A DNA stretch of 64,000 nt from Nymphaea colorata (Eukaryota > Streptophyta > Magnoliopsida > Nymphaeales > Nymphaeaceae): contig NC_045139.1 in the NCBI RefSeq assembly GCF_008831285.2, positions 4,066,704 to 4,130,703 of the forward strand. Direction: 5' to 3'. Made by a program: the position numbers and the translations under genes. This document shows positions 1 to 13,212 of this stretch, one piece after another. The notes under the pieces were generated by a model. The model saw only the letters and a list, made by a program, of their open reading frames with translations, made no database searches and had not been told where the DNA came from. The first letter of the stretch is position 1, and every line of letters starts with the position of its first letter.

Positions 1-116
1 GACTACCGGCCTTTTCTCAGTCCAGTTCGCATCTGATACTGATGCGAGCATGTCTTGCTCGGAGTGATTTTTCCAATCTCGATTTCGTTAAAAAAAAGGA
101 AAGCCACCTCGAACTC

Positions 117-3100
117 ATGGATGGTGCAGTTCGCGCCATCATAGAGGCAATCCATGCCAGTCCCTCCCAGGCGGTTCTCTATGTAACTGGTGGTGCCTCT
201 CAGGTGATGCGTGTTCTTCACTTTTCATCTCTTTCTCTTGCTTTCCTTGTTTCTTGTTTTATATTTCGTTAGCCGTTTGTTGGTGTCTCGTGTTCAGGCT
301 CTTGGGTGGCTCATGTCTGTGCCAGGGGCTTCCAACACTATTCTTGAGGTTCTTGTTCCCTACTCTCGTGCTTCCATGGCTCAATTGCTGGGAAAGGTGC
401 GTTTTAGTTATGCATTTCTTGACGACCCATCAGCACACTGTTGATATTTTGATGGTTTATCTAGTAGAAGTATCCCGTTTTCTGGTAATCGTGGATTCTA
501 ACATGGTGGCCGCACTGATTCTTTTGGGGGATTCTGTGAAATCTTGGTTACTAATCATGATGGTCATATTTTCAATCTTGTAGTACCCGGGGTGCATGTG
601 GCTAGGTGTTTCAAAATAAGTTTCATTAGTGAAGAGCAAAGCAGGGGAACTTTTCCTGTTTTTTTATGATAGTTCCTTAAAGGTGATCTAGACCAAAATT
701 TTGCATCGACGACGTAGTCTTTGGTCAGTTAGTTAGACTATCTAGTGACTTCGCAGTTCGTAATCTCTGAGGCTTGCGACACCTTCAGAGGATGGAACTT
801 ATAAGAGATGATCTATCTTCTAGACTTCCTAAGAAAGAATCTGCTCAAGTCCATTACATTAGAAAAAGAAGAAGAAGAAGAAGAAAAGGTTCAAAAAGTT
901 TACAATCTTTACTTTTCAATGCTTGGCCAAATAATGATCATCTCTGTATTAGGATAGTTACTTCTTGTATACATAAACCTATGAAAGGGTTTAGTAATTG
1001 TGTAGGGCAGACCGAAAATCAGCTGTGGTCGCAGGTCATCTTTAAAAGCCAGCAGCAGTAGGCCTTTTCCATATCACACAAGTTTGTTGCTGCATTTGAG
1101 CAACTTCTCATTAGAATTTTGAATTAGCCTAAGTTGAGCAAGATGGAATCATGGATGCTGTCGGTTAGATAGATTTATGTTGCTGATCAAGCATGGAGAA
1201 GGGCCCTGTTCAGGATATGTCACATATCCATGGGGCTGGTGGCACAACAACTCTAATGCCTGCCTTTGATATGCATCAAGCTGTTTGATGATGGTTCTGA
1301 AACCAGGTCGTAAACCATTTTAAATATTAAGGACATCAAGCTATCTAATTTTTTTGGTTGCATTGCATTCTAGGCAGCAATGAATGGATCTTGATCCCCA
1401 AGCAACTCATGAACTTTCCCTATGAGTGTGCGATGCTTTGGAGATGGAACTATCAGATGTGTAGTTCGCCCTTGAAAACTCATGTAAATTTTAACAAGTA
1501 AGCAATTTACATTTTCGTAGTGTAATTGATTAGAAAATGTGGCGGTGGATTATCTGCCAGCCTTCATTTTTATGTTATTGCAAAGAACTGTTGGTCCTCT
1601 GAACTAGATCTTGGATCAATTTACCAATCTTGGTAAAGTCGGAATTTGGTTATGTTTCAATGAAGACCAAATAAATGGTGACATCCATGCCATAGTATAT
1701 CTGGATTTTCTTTTGATAGGGCATTTAAAACAAGTTTATTGTTAGTTGGATTGGTGCAAAATCAACCTCATTGTGGCCAGACAACATTGTCTTCTGCCAA
1801 AGTATTAATGAACAATTGGTTGTCAGTCTCATTACAAGATGCTGATTATGCTTCTGATGCTGAACATGAAAGAACAAACTCCTTCTTGATACCTGAAGGA
1901 GCTGGGAGTTGGTTTCCAGCAGTTCATGACATCTTGCTTGACACGTAATTTCATAGAGTTGACAAAAGGTTCAGCTATGTGGATAATTCTTCAGTATTAA
2001 AAGGTCACTTTTTTACTGGTTGTTTTGAAAGAAATTGTAATAGTCAGATGCATTTGATTGACATAAAAAATTCTGAGTTTGCTCTTAACATGCTTACATT
2101 AAGTCTTATCCTCTTTACATGCTAAACATCAAAGTTAGTCGTTTAACATGAAGTTTGCTGTACTTTTATCCATCTTATACTCTTTCTTCTTTGTTTCTTC
2201 TTATTCTGTCCTATTTCAATTGACAGGAACAAAATGAGCTCAAATGTTTACATTATAGATTCACATAGACCATTGCTGGTGCTAAGTAGCATCTATGTGA
2301 TGTTCAGCATTAGTAGCTATCTATATTTCTCAATCCTTCTAGGGCTCATAGGAAGGTTGATGAAACAATCTCGTTATGTTTGATGTTTTTCTTGATTCAT
2401 GACACCTGTTGATTATTTTAATATATTTTGTAGGTTCCTACACAATTTGCTAGTAGACATACTGCAGAAGAATTGGCATTGTTGGCTTATAATCGTGGAA
2501 CTCAACTTTCAAAGACTGGTAATGAATCCAGGCTGAAATTAATATTAGCATGATATGGACATGGCAGACTTAATGTTTGATAATGGTCTTTCTGATGCAA
2601 TATGATGAACTTATGCTTGCTTTTAAAGCATATTCTGCATGTAGCTTCTATGTACAATTAGTCTACTGGTGATTTGATTATGTTCCTCAACTGTTACCAT
2701 TTTGAACCATTGTTACATATATCATGATATTTTTGGAAAAATTGCGATAGTAATAAGCAAAATGAGAAAAACGAAAAAAACCAAGAAAACCATATTTTTT
2801 TGAAAAAAGATTAAAATAAATTTATCACATTTTTATCACATCTTTTTTCCTGTTTTTTTATTTTTCTCATGTTTTAAATTAGTATCATCATGAATTCAAA
2901 TTTAAACTTAAGTAAAGTTATTTATGATAATTTATCATCATTAAAACATTTATTTTTATATTTTTATCTAGTATTTGAATGTCTTCTTATTAGTTTCTCA
3001 TTTATTTTATTTTTACCTAATTCTTATATTTTTTTTTCCATTCTCCTGAGATTTTCCCAAGAAAAACAACTTTGCCAAAATACCGAAGAAAAACCTCGCC

Positions 3101-6100
3101 ATTAAAAAATTGATAATGACATTTGTGACAATGTTGAACCATGTCTTTTTATTTGAAAGAGAAGGTAAAACTTTCAGGTGTTGTCACTTGTAATGATTGG
3201 AATGCTTGAATGTACTTGTTCTGCGTTCTTTCATGGATAGCATGATATTGTTATGAGATGTCATATGACTTAAAAATTAGAAAAACTTTCATGTATATGA
3301 TCTGAACTATGGTCTTTAATTATGTAAGTGTACAATGAAGCATCAACTAGTATGTTGTTTGATGACACAAAATTCCTAGACTAAGTACAAGAAGATTGAA
3401 ACACAGATGTTGATAATGGCATGAGATGCTTGAGAATGAGAAATGAACAACATTTCATGAGTGCCAACATGTGGCAGATGGCTCTTCTTCTTTTTACATC
3501 ATATATTTTTGCATGCTGGGAAGATCATATTTGGTATTATAATGTTCAAAATTCAAATTGCTGATGCAAAGGTTGGACTCTTCTTGTTTTGAATGTTATA
3601 TAGACATTTACTCCCTTTTTCCATTTCTCTTTTTTCAAATTATTTGTATCTTTTTTCTTGAAGAATTTTTCTATCCTTCGGTATGTTTCAAACTTTTTTA
3701 ATCTGTTTTGATCTGGATATTTCCCTCATTATTTGAAAGAGAACCAGCAAAGTTGTTCAATTTTGTATGAATTTAAAAGAACTTAGGATCTGCTTTGTAA
3801 CTGCTTCCATGTAAGCACATATATTCCTTAAAAAGTTCAATTAGAATTTCAATAATCTAGTCCTTTTGATAATTTGAGTTTTTAGTATTTCATAATTGCT
3901 TATACCTCAATAGCTAATCTAGCCTAATGTAACATTTCATTTCATTTTTGAACAGGTGCCCCAGTTATAGGTTTGGGTTTTACAGGGTCTTTGGTTGGTG
4001 GACAGCCGAAACGTGGAGACCACAGGTAGCGTTACTAATGAACTTTTTAAAAAAAAAAAAAAATTTAGTTTTACCTTTTTATCTGCATAGTGAACAGAAA
4101 AAAAATAAAAATAAAGGGACAACATCTATACTGGTATCAGTTTACTTGGCACAACAAGTTATGAAGATATTTACAGATGAGATAAGCTTAAATATTCAAA
4201 TTTATAAATCATATTTAGCTGAAGTGGCATGAGGTTAATCTTTTTGTTCATGACCAAGATTCTATTTATCACTTATACTGGATGTTGTTCTCAATTTTGA
4301 ACCTTTTGATTCTAAGATGGTCTGTTACTAACCCCAAATTAAGTGAATTTCATATGAACTCCATGTTTTACATAAAAGCAAGAAGCTGTCTAGTGTCTAC
4401 CCAACTGGAAGTAACCACAACTAGCATTTCTGTGCAAATAGGCAAAAGGAAAACTCTTTGATGCATTAGCCTGTTAGCTGCTCATTTGACATTGCATTCC
4501 TAACCTCTACCACCTTTTTTTGTCTGCCTTCCTCACAGGTGATCAGTCCCAGCTTGAATTTTGATAATGTTCATTCCTTCTAAGACTTTTTTTTAGGCTG
4601 TCCTAGCATTTATTTGAATTTATTGACCCAACCTTAGCTCCACTATTATTTTTCATAAAATGCAATTTGTAAGCAGCCCTGTGAAGGAGAAACCTTTTCT
4701 ATGACTACAAGGATAAGACCATTTTTTATATCGATGATCAATCTAGGATTTCACATTGCCAGTGTTGGGGATTGTCTTCTAATTGACTGTCATGTTAAAC
4801 TTGTTTTTTGTTAATTAACTTTTATTTTAAGTTATTATGTTTTCTTCCAACAGAAGTTCCTAGATCTTCACTATTTTCATCTTGTCCCACATGTTTCTAT
4901 GTGATGTCTGTTTTGTAACTGGATAACTAAGTGCTGTCCTTTTAGGAGTTGTCCATTTTGATTTTGATGTACAGGTTTTACTTGTCAACTAGAACTTCTA
5001 ACCGACTTTGGACATCTGAGGTCACTTTATCAAAGGTTTGCAAATTTTGACATTTGTTCTGCTGGTTATAATCTTAAGAGATGGGAAAAGTACACTAGAT
5101 TCTCATGGCTTTTGGTAGGTAATTTTGTGTTGTTCAATTAGGGTCTACGAGATAGAGAACAAGAGGATAAGGTTTCAAGTTGTTCTGTAGTGTCGGTATG
5201 CCTCTCTTTCCCTTTCCTAGAGTTTTGATTCTTATTTTCATCTCTAGTTGCTTTTTTCTTTGCACACAATCTTTTTTATATGTTCTAACACAAATGATGC
5301 AACCATGAATTGTTTGCATGGTATCAGATAACATCTCTGCTGAACATGTTCTATGGCATTGATGTTACCAATGTTGTAGATGTAACCGGTAATGGTCAAG
5401 TCCAAAGTTAGATAGATAATGTGGTGTTTTAGAAAAGGTTAGTTTAAGTTTTTGTATTAAAAATTCAGTAAAGCAAATCAGGAAAAAATAAAAATTTAAG
5501 GAAAATAGGAAAGAATTGTCTGCATGAAGAAACATGAATGAACTTAAGACAAATGATGAGTGTACGCTCTTGCTACTGATTAGATGCAGATTTTCTTAAC
5601 CACTTAACTTGCCATCAATAATACTTAAACTGGTATCAAAATCAATAAGCTATGTCAAACAGGTGCAGGGTGCAGATCTGACATTTTACAAAAAATCAAT
5701 GGTGCAGGTGTTTCTTTTTTTTTTTTTTTTGGGGGGGGGGGGGTGTTACGCAATATATATACCCAAATTGTGTTGACTTGGGTGCAGCTACTGTTTTAAG
5801 GAACCTCCGTGACTTATAAATAAGTTTTCGTTTTCGTTATGTATGGCTTACTCCTTGGAAGCTTCAAACAACTTTGTGATCTTAAAGTTTTGACTTTGTA
5901 CTTCTTGAAGACAGATATAAGCTCTTAATAAAAGCTGTAAATGAAATCAGCCCTTTTACTTGAAGGCTTAAGCATGTAGAAAATACCATTTATGTCGAAC
6001 TTAATGTTCAGCCTTAATTTTTTTTTTAACACTCATGTTTTCAAGTTGTGACATAAGTTACAATACCTATCATACCAATATGATTTAGTGGGTGTATCGA

Positions 6101-9100
6101 AATTTTTTACTTATTATGGTATCGTTGTATCATTGAAGCTGGCTTTAGGGGTGTAGTGAATTGTTTGTCTTTCATAACTACATTGCGTAACGTATTGTGT
6201 CATGCACTGTTACATACAACACTGGATGTTGCAAAGCAGTTGTCTCATTCCTTTTATAATAGTGAAGTCGTTGATCATCTATTGTTTTTAAAGACCTTTT
6301 TCTGCTCATTGGAATTGAATGTGCTGTATTACATTTGCTCAAGGACATCTATAATAATTTCATCTTTACCTTCGTGTGCTTTGTCCAATATGTTCTATTT
6401 ATCTCAAGCATGATTACTTTTCCACATTTCTTGCTTCTTTTTCTTGTCTTGTACTTTAAGGTAGATTAATTTGTTTATTTAATGTGCTCAAGTAGGCAGT
6501 AGCAGATGCTTGCGGGGCAACAAGTGCACCTATCTCAATGCTAACAGAATCTGAAGTGCCTTATGAATGTGAAAGAATTTTCAATGAGGATCAAGAATTG
6601 CAACAACTTATAGAAGGACATATATGCATGAAAATCTATCCATTTATGCATGGTATGGTAAAATACGGTATCCGTTTAATTATCAGTTGTTTCTCACATT
6701 CTAACAACCTTGGGAACACGAACTTTCAGATGAAAACAACTCTAACTCGGAGAGAAAGATTATATTATCAGGCTCATTCAATCCCTTGCATGAAGGGCAT
6801 CTCAAACTGTTGGAAGTAGCTTCAAGGTAATGAATTGTGGACTCCCTCAGTTTATGTTTTTCGGATGAATGCATCACAAATGTTCAGTGGCTTTCCATTT
6901 TTCAGACATTTTATATGGAGCCCTCAAATGTATGCCTTATTATAATTTATAAAGAGTATCTTTCCTATTGGCTATTGCCAACAGCAATAAGAAGTGTTCC
7001 TCCACTTGTCTTTGAACCTCTCTTTGTGTCCTTTATCTCATGCTATTTTTCTTCCTGGCATGAGCTTGATGCAATGGAGCAGAATCACATAAGTAGTTTA
7101 GAGTTAGTTAAATATTCACATGTAATCATTTGAATATAGGAACAAGTTTTACAGTGATTGATACCAAGAATTAGGTAGAGTAGTTCTGCAGTAATTTTGC
7201 TTGCTTAGCAAATCTTGGTGTTCTGAGTTTGGTACTTGATTATCCAATTTTATCACCTAAATCCTGGCAAGTCCTTCATCTTAAGGAATGAACAGTAAAC
7301 AGTCTGATTACGAAGACATCTTAAAACCTTTTTTGTTGCTGATCTTACTTCATATTGTTTAATTTTCAGCATGTATCCTGATGCCTATCCATGCTTTGAG
7401 ATATCTGCTGTAAATGCAGATAAGCCTCCACTAACAGTTTCCCAAATAAATGAACGAGTTGAGCAATTTAAAAAAGTAGGTGAGTATTATATATTGATCT
7501 GGGATACAGTATACATATTTGAACATGAATGAATTTATCTTTAAGCCTCATAAACTTCCTAGACATTGTTGTACCTTCATTTCTGGCATGCCTAGAGATT
7601 TACTACTTCAGCTATGGTTGTTTAGAATGATTACTGCTTGTAAAAATTTACTTAAATTGTTGCTATTCTTATATTATTCTTGTATGTTGTTCAACACAAA
7701 AGTAGATGTTTGTATTACTCTGAAAACGTTACTTGATTATGGCTCTAAGCACTTGTAAATGTGCAATACCTAGTGATAATGCTTGTTGTAACTTGTCCAA
7801 TAACGACTTTGCTGTTGTGCTTCATGTTCGATTCCAGCTCATTTCATTCTCATGAGACATAAGATTAACTGTGCAAGAGTAATTTGTCTTTTTTTTTATT
7901 CTGAACGGTTATAATGCTATCTTTTTTTGATATTCAAGTTTAGTAGCGTATGCATACAAATGCTTGTTGACATTCTAGTTATCTTGCTCTGCTTTTGTAG
8001 ACAATAGCTTGTTCAGGATTAAGCTTTCTATGAGAGTTATGTCCAATAAATTGCAAGCATGTTTTGGTTTCTATTTTCTGGTGATTCACAATGTACATCC
8101 CTGATCTTTGAAAAAGTTTATCTAGAAGATAAACACGTGCCTAAAGTTATAAACTTCAAGATACTACTTGGACTAGTTGGTTATGACTTATAAGTAGTAA
8201 ATTTGATGCTGACTGATCTTATTTTTATAAGAGTTTATGAAATAATATTTTTTCAATAAAAATCCAGTGAAAACTTTTCTCCAAATTCAATTAACCAGCT
8301 TCTGCAATAGTGAAAGTCTAGGCTGAAGCCGCTGAACACAGGTAATGGAATAGAACATTAAATTTTTCAAATAAGTCATACTATGTTGCCTCAAAAAATA
8401 AAAAAGAATGTATACAGATTCATGTAACAAAAGCAAATTTAGTTAATTACGACCTAAAAATCAAGTAAATTGGTCCAACACCTTACTGTAGATTCTAAAC
8501 TAGGCTGGATCACTCCAAGAGCTCCAAAAGTGGGGTTCATTGGTCCAGCATACCTTCAGATATCTCCAACATGGTCAACTCGCATCTGAGAATAACTGGT
8601 CCAACTTCAAATACCTGTTCTCAAGAATAAACAAAGAAAACACAGGTAAAATAGCTCTAAACCTAGCCTAAGTACCTAAAATTCTAACCTGTCTTCATCA
8701 ACCGTTGCCCCAATCTAGGATCAAGACTGTACATTCTAGAAAAACACAATAAGACTTAAAAATATTAAAACAAGGTCTATCTAACTCGAAATAAGGAAGA
8801 CCAAAAAGGGAATAGTATATAAACTAGCCTAAGATCCCAAGCAATAAGAGACAGAATCAACAGATTTTTTTTATATAGGTCTGCTGGACAACAAGCCAAG
8901 TGATCTTTAAAAGAATCTATAGAATAAACCTAAGGTCTATGCTATACCAAGAAAGTTCATGGAAAAAAGTGATGGAGATCAAAAGGACTTCCAAGAGGGA
9001 CTGAAATGATTTCTAAAACTATATGTTATGCGAAAATGTCCAAGTACAGAAAAATAATCAGATCAAAACGAGCACATAACAAAAAATATTAATCTAAAAT

Positions 9101-12100
9101 AGCTGGTTTGAAACGAGTACAGAACCAAAATATTAATCCGAAAATTCTGGTTTAACAGTAACCAACAACCAATCTAAGAACACAAGACAGCATATGTTAA
9201 AAGGAGTTAAAGAAACCCCCCATTTGCCAAAATTATCAGATGCACAGAAACATTTTTGTTATCTGCTATACTTTAAACCAGTCTGTGAAGGTGAGATCTG
9301 GACAATCACAAAAATGAGCAGAATTTTTTTTTTTTAGAACTAGGCTTCCTAGTCTTTCTAACAAGTGTAACATAACTGAATTGATTTAGCAAAACAGGCC
9401 ACACAGAATTTTCTCTGCAGAATCAGACAGAGAAAAGGCAGGAAACAGGCCAGAAAGCTAAACAACTTTAAAAATCTAGAACACTATGAAAATGATTCCT
9501 AACATTCAAACAAAATTACCTTGTAAATCTACATTCCTAAACTACAAAAGGACACTAAAGAACTTGAGAAGATACCCCAGCTACTTAGAGATAAAGTCAA
9601 CAGTGGGAGGACCCTGTTATGCCACTGTATGAAAGAACCCTGTGAAGGAGGAAGCAGGTGTTAATTGATTAGTAAATCGTAAGATATATCTCAGATCAAG
9701 TTCAAATTTTAAACATAGTTACTGGACACAATTACACACCAATAGTCAGATTCTTTGGACCACAGACTCTGAACCAATCTGTGGAACAGCGGCTAAATTC
9801 TGACAGAAACAGGTTCTAATCAGGGTTCAGAATGGTTCTGACTTTGAATGTCTAACTAAATAGAAATAAATCCAAAAATCACAAAAAAGTACCTATAATC
9901 TAGTTAATACAATAAGGGAAATAATGCAAAAAAGTACATAAAAGTATGTACGAGAACTTAAGATATGTAACTTTGAAGTCAGGTCTGCAGGTCTGACTTG
10001 CTTACAGAGATGGACCTTATCTTCAAATCCGAGTATGGCAGACTTTAAATAGGACCTGACTGGAGTAGCTGTTAAAAAATATGAGATTTAATATCAAAAT
10101 AACTAATTGAACATGCATTGAAAACCTAATACTATCTCACGAGGTAATAATAAGGGATTAGTGGATTACCTAAGTGATCCTAGATTGGAGGGGTTATAAA
10201 TTATAATAACTGATGATCGACCTCTTGGTGCACAGTTTCCAGGAAAGAAACCGCACCGCCTATGCAGCCATCTTCCACATGTTAGGGGGAGAACAAGAAG
10301 AAGAAGAGGCTTGAAGGGGACTTGACAAGGTTTTTTTTTTTTTTTGGAAGGGTGGGAATCCCTGATGTCAGGTTTTGTGGGTTTAAAGATCCAAGGGTTT
10401 TAGAGGGAAATGGACAGTTGAGGTGGGAGGAGAAAAGGGACGGACGGAGGAGAGAGGAGGAGGGTGAAAGAAAGAGAGTTCCAAGAGCGGGCAGCACCTT
10501 TTAGAGAGGTTTTAAAGAAACAAAGGGAGTTTCAGGGGACCCAGATCCAATTTTCTCTTTACTTAAAAATCAGATAGAAATCTCCTTTTCCACTTGGGGC
10601 TTGGATCCTAAATCTGCTTCTCCTTTTCACATGAAATGCATGAATTAATTATTTAGATTCTGCATATTTCATGATTAATCATTGACTAGTTGGATTCTCT
10701 TTTCCTCTTATTTTGGGGAGAGGGGGGAATGAGGTTTCAGGTACTTGACATGCTTAATTACTTCTCAGGGACCTGTGATCAATTGGTGCTTTGTTGACTA
10801 TATTGCAGACTTTGTTTTTACATGATCTGAAGAGGGTGTGAGAGTCATTGTCATGGTCAGAAGTGTAGGTTTTGTATAATTCTATTCATAGTGATATAAC
10901 ACTTTTTGTTTGTTCACTTTTTATTACTACTTATTAGCGAGATCATATTTGGCTTGCACAATTGGTTCGCTCTTTCTATGATATTGTAAATGGCACCATC
11001 TTCAGGGTTTTGAAGTATTAGTTTGCTGGTGCTCTTGAGCAACATTTTGCTGTCAACCTTGTCTATATCTGAAAACTGAAGGCGCCAGCCATTTTCTTTA
11101 ATATCAGCAGGTTAATTTGCATCTTGTTCTAAAAATTATTTGAAAATTAAGCCAAATTGCACCAAAGTACAGATACGTTTCTTCATTAAATTTTGGATTG
11201 GACACTACTACATTTATCCTTGTTGTTTGAGCAATGGTGAGTTCTCTCATGACAGGGAAAACAGTCATTATATCCAACCAGCCATACTTCTATAAGAAGG
11301 CGGAGCTTTTTCCTGGGAGTGTGTTTGTAATCGGTGCAGACACTGCAGTAAGGCTAATTGATGTAAGCTGTTTTCTTTTCCCTGCTTGGTACTATCACCT
11401 ATGTAACAATCTATTTTATGAACCTTGAATCAATTGTGCCCAGGATGGGTCTCCCCAGATTATACTGGAACATGAATGAGTAATCGATCAAATGCATATA
11501 TAGTTGCAGTGATGTGCTCATACAGTTGCAGTAATTAATATAACAAACAGAGTTTCTTTAGAATTAAGTCGTGCGCTTTGTTTTAACCCCAAAAAAATTT
11601 CAAACCAGTCCAATGAAATAATGAATTGCCTTCCTCCTATATTATTCTGAGCATTTTCCCAGCATTCTTTTGTGGCTTTGGTAAATGTTTTCACTTCAAA
11701 TTGCAAAGCATACTTGTCATTTGTCAAGGTCCCTACAGGGGCAACCTATTAAAGAAAGTAAACAAGAAGCATGTATGGCTGCAGAAGTTATGAAGCATGA
11801 ACTCTTTTTTGGTTTATCTGATGGCGAGGGTGACCCTGACCACCAAGCTTATCAGGACAACACCACGGGAAAGCCTTATGAACCATGAAACACATGCTAC
11901 CAACTTAAACAATGAGTGAGCAAAGTATCACTTGTGCCTGCAACTTGTCATTAGGACTTGATGAAGCATTGACTTTTCAAAATCGTTCTTATTGTAGGAT
12001 ACACACAAGTATGATACAATTTCTTTTCGCATAAAAAGTTTTCATAAAAATCTGTTTGGTAGCAGGCGGTGGGGTTCTGTTCACAAATATAAGCCGTGTA

Positions 12101-13006
12101 CTTGTCTTACTGTAAGTTTGGAATAGGAGCTTGGAACGCATGATTTTTCCTTATTCCAAATTATGATATTAATTTTTATCTTCTTCTTATTTGTTAGTTA
12201 TGATATTCACTTTATCTCCATCATCTCATTCATCCTTCTGTTATTTCGTGGCTTCCTTAGTTTTTCCCTTCCTGCATTGTTGCTCATGGTTAAGAATAGG
12301 AAGAAGCAGAGTGTCATTGCTTTCCTACATTCTTCAATCAGTGCCTCGGAGGACAATATGGCTTGTAAGAAATGATATTCTGTTTAGAGGTGCCCGTTTG
12401 CATGTGTCAAAGATGTCCATCGGCATTTCTGTTTTGTACCGGGTCTCTGGCAACAATACTTGATTTTAAGTATTGTCATTGGCTCTTTATGTTTGGTTTG
12501 GTTTCTATTTCTTGTAAGATCTATTCCCGATTCACTCGGGAAGGTGGTTCCCTCTAACATCTTGTTGGAGGTGCCCCTCGTATTGGGCTACTGATAGTAA
12601 TGTTGAAATGTTTTCTGCTCTCTCTCTCTCTCTCTCTCTCCCGCTCCTTCTTCCCCTCTCTCTATATGCTTCAGCCAAAGTATTATGGTGGGGTTTATGA
12701 ACGGATGGTGGAGACTCTGGTGGGCTGCAAAAAGGATAGCTGCATATTCCTTGTGGGAGGTCGAAATGTTAATGGTGTCTTCAAGGTGTGCTGTTTTTCG
12801 CTTTGTAATGCTTGATTTTGTTTACCTGGTCCTCTTATTATATTTCCTTGGTTGACCATGTGGTTTCTTTCCTTCTAAAATGTTATCTCCAGGTTCTTGA
12901 AGATTTCCCAATGCCAAGTGAGTTGAAGGGCCTGTTTGTCTCCATCCCAGAGGAGAAATTTCGTTTGGACATCTCTTCCACAGAAATCAGGGAAAAGCTT
13001 AGGTAG
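117..13006 (+). CDS. Nucleotidylyltransferase-superfamily protein with CinA-like N-terminal domain
   Basis: Twelve exons join with GT-AG sites and consistent phase: 117-203, 298-396, 2434-2518, 3956-4025, 4975-5035, 5142-5195, 6496-6652, 6730-6826, 7370-7479, 11256-11362, 12675-12785, 12893-13006. The product is 383 residues. Residues 20-60 resemble the CinA/PncC amidohydrolase fold (VTGGASQ, SVPGAS, VLVPYS), followed by GFTGSL near 103. The C-terminal half carries the nucleotidylyltransferase signature GSFNPLHEGH (219-228) and ISSTEIR (373-379), which bind nucleotide in NMN/nicotinate-mononucleotide adenylyltransferases. The fusion suggests a role in pyridine-nucleotide metabolism or repair. 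Catalytic function is inferred from family only. I chose the Met at 117 because family similarity starts there; an in-frame Met at 42 and an open frame to the window edge would add residues. Intron 9 is 3.8 kb. The downstream neighbours are unrelated bHLH genes on the other strand. Confidence 0.85.
397..2433 (+). other. Intron 2 of the nucleotidylyltransferase gene
   Basis: AT-rich intron of 2.0 kb with GT at 397 and AG at 2433. The small ORFs at 774-1061 and 1739-1948 have no recognisable motif and no splice relation to the gene. I see no transposon in it. Confidence 0.75.
5716..5743. repeat. Poly(T)-poly(G) tract in intron 6
   Basis: A run of about fifteen T is followed directly by thirteen G inside intron 6 (5196-6495). 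The G run could form a G-quadruplex in the transcript. It may also be inaccurate in length, because homopolymers are error-prone in sequencing. Confidence 0.7.
8330..10560. repeat. Unidentified A-rich block inside intron 9 (possible non-coding element)
   Basis: Within the 3.8-kb intron 9, roughly 8,330-10,250 is markedly A-rich on the + strand, unlike the T-rich intron sequence on both sides. It is followed by a purine-rich GGGAGA/GGAGG segment to about 10,520. No ORF above 75 residues and no reverse transcriptase, integrase or transposase motif is visible. I could not find terminal repeats or a target duplication. It may be an antisense non-autonomous LTR element or old insertion debris. Confidence 0.35.
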
Positions 13007-13135
13007 CAAACTGCTGACGGTTGAGATGTGCCACAATATAACAGAAAAATATAAAGATCTCCATAAGTATCAAAGTGGTGGTGCCTTTCCATAAATCTAT
13101 TTCTGCTGATCTTCCGATCATAATTATGAAAACCA

Positions 13136-13141
13136 AATAAA
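13136..13141 (+). terminator. Candidate poly(A) signal of the nucleotidylyltransferase gene
   Basis: AATAAA lies 130 nt after the stop codon, just before a CT/CA microsatellite. The position is reasonable for a plant near-upstream element, but there is no transcript evidence. Confidence 0.4.
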
Positions 13142-13142
13142 A

Positions 13143-13147
13143 TCTCT

Positions 13148-13192
<45 letters not shown>

Positions 13193-13212
13193 GCACACAC
13201 ACACACACACAC
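13143..13212. repeat. Compound (CT)n(CA)n microsatellite
   Basis: Interrupted CT repeats run directly into CA repeats just after the candidate poly(A) signal. Confidence 0.9.
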
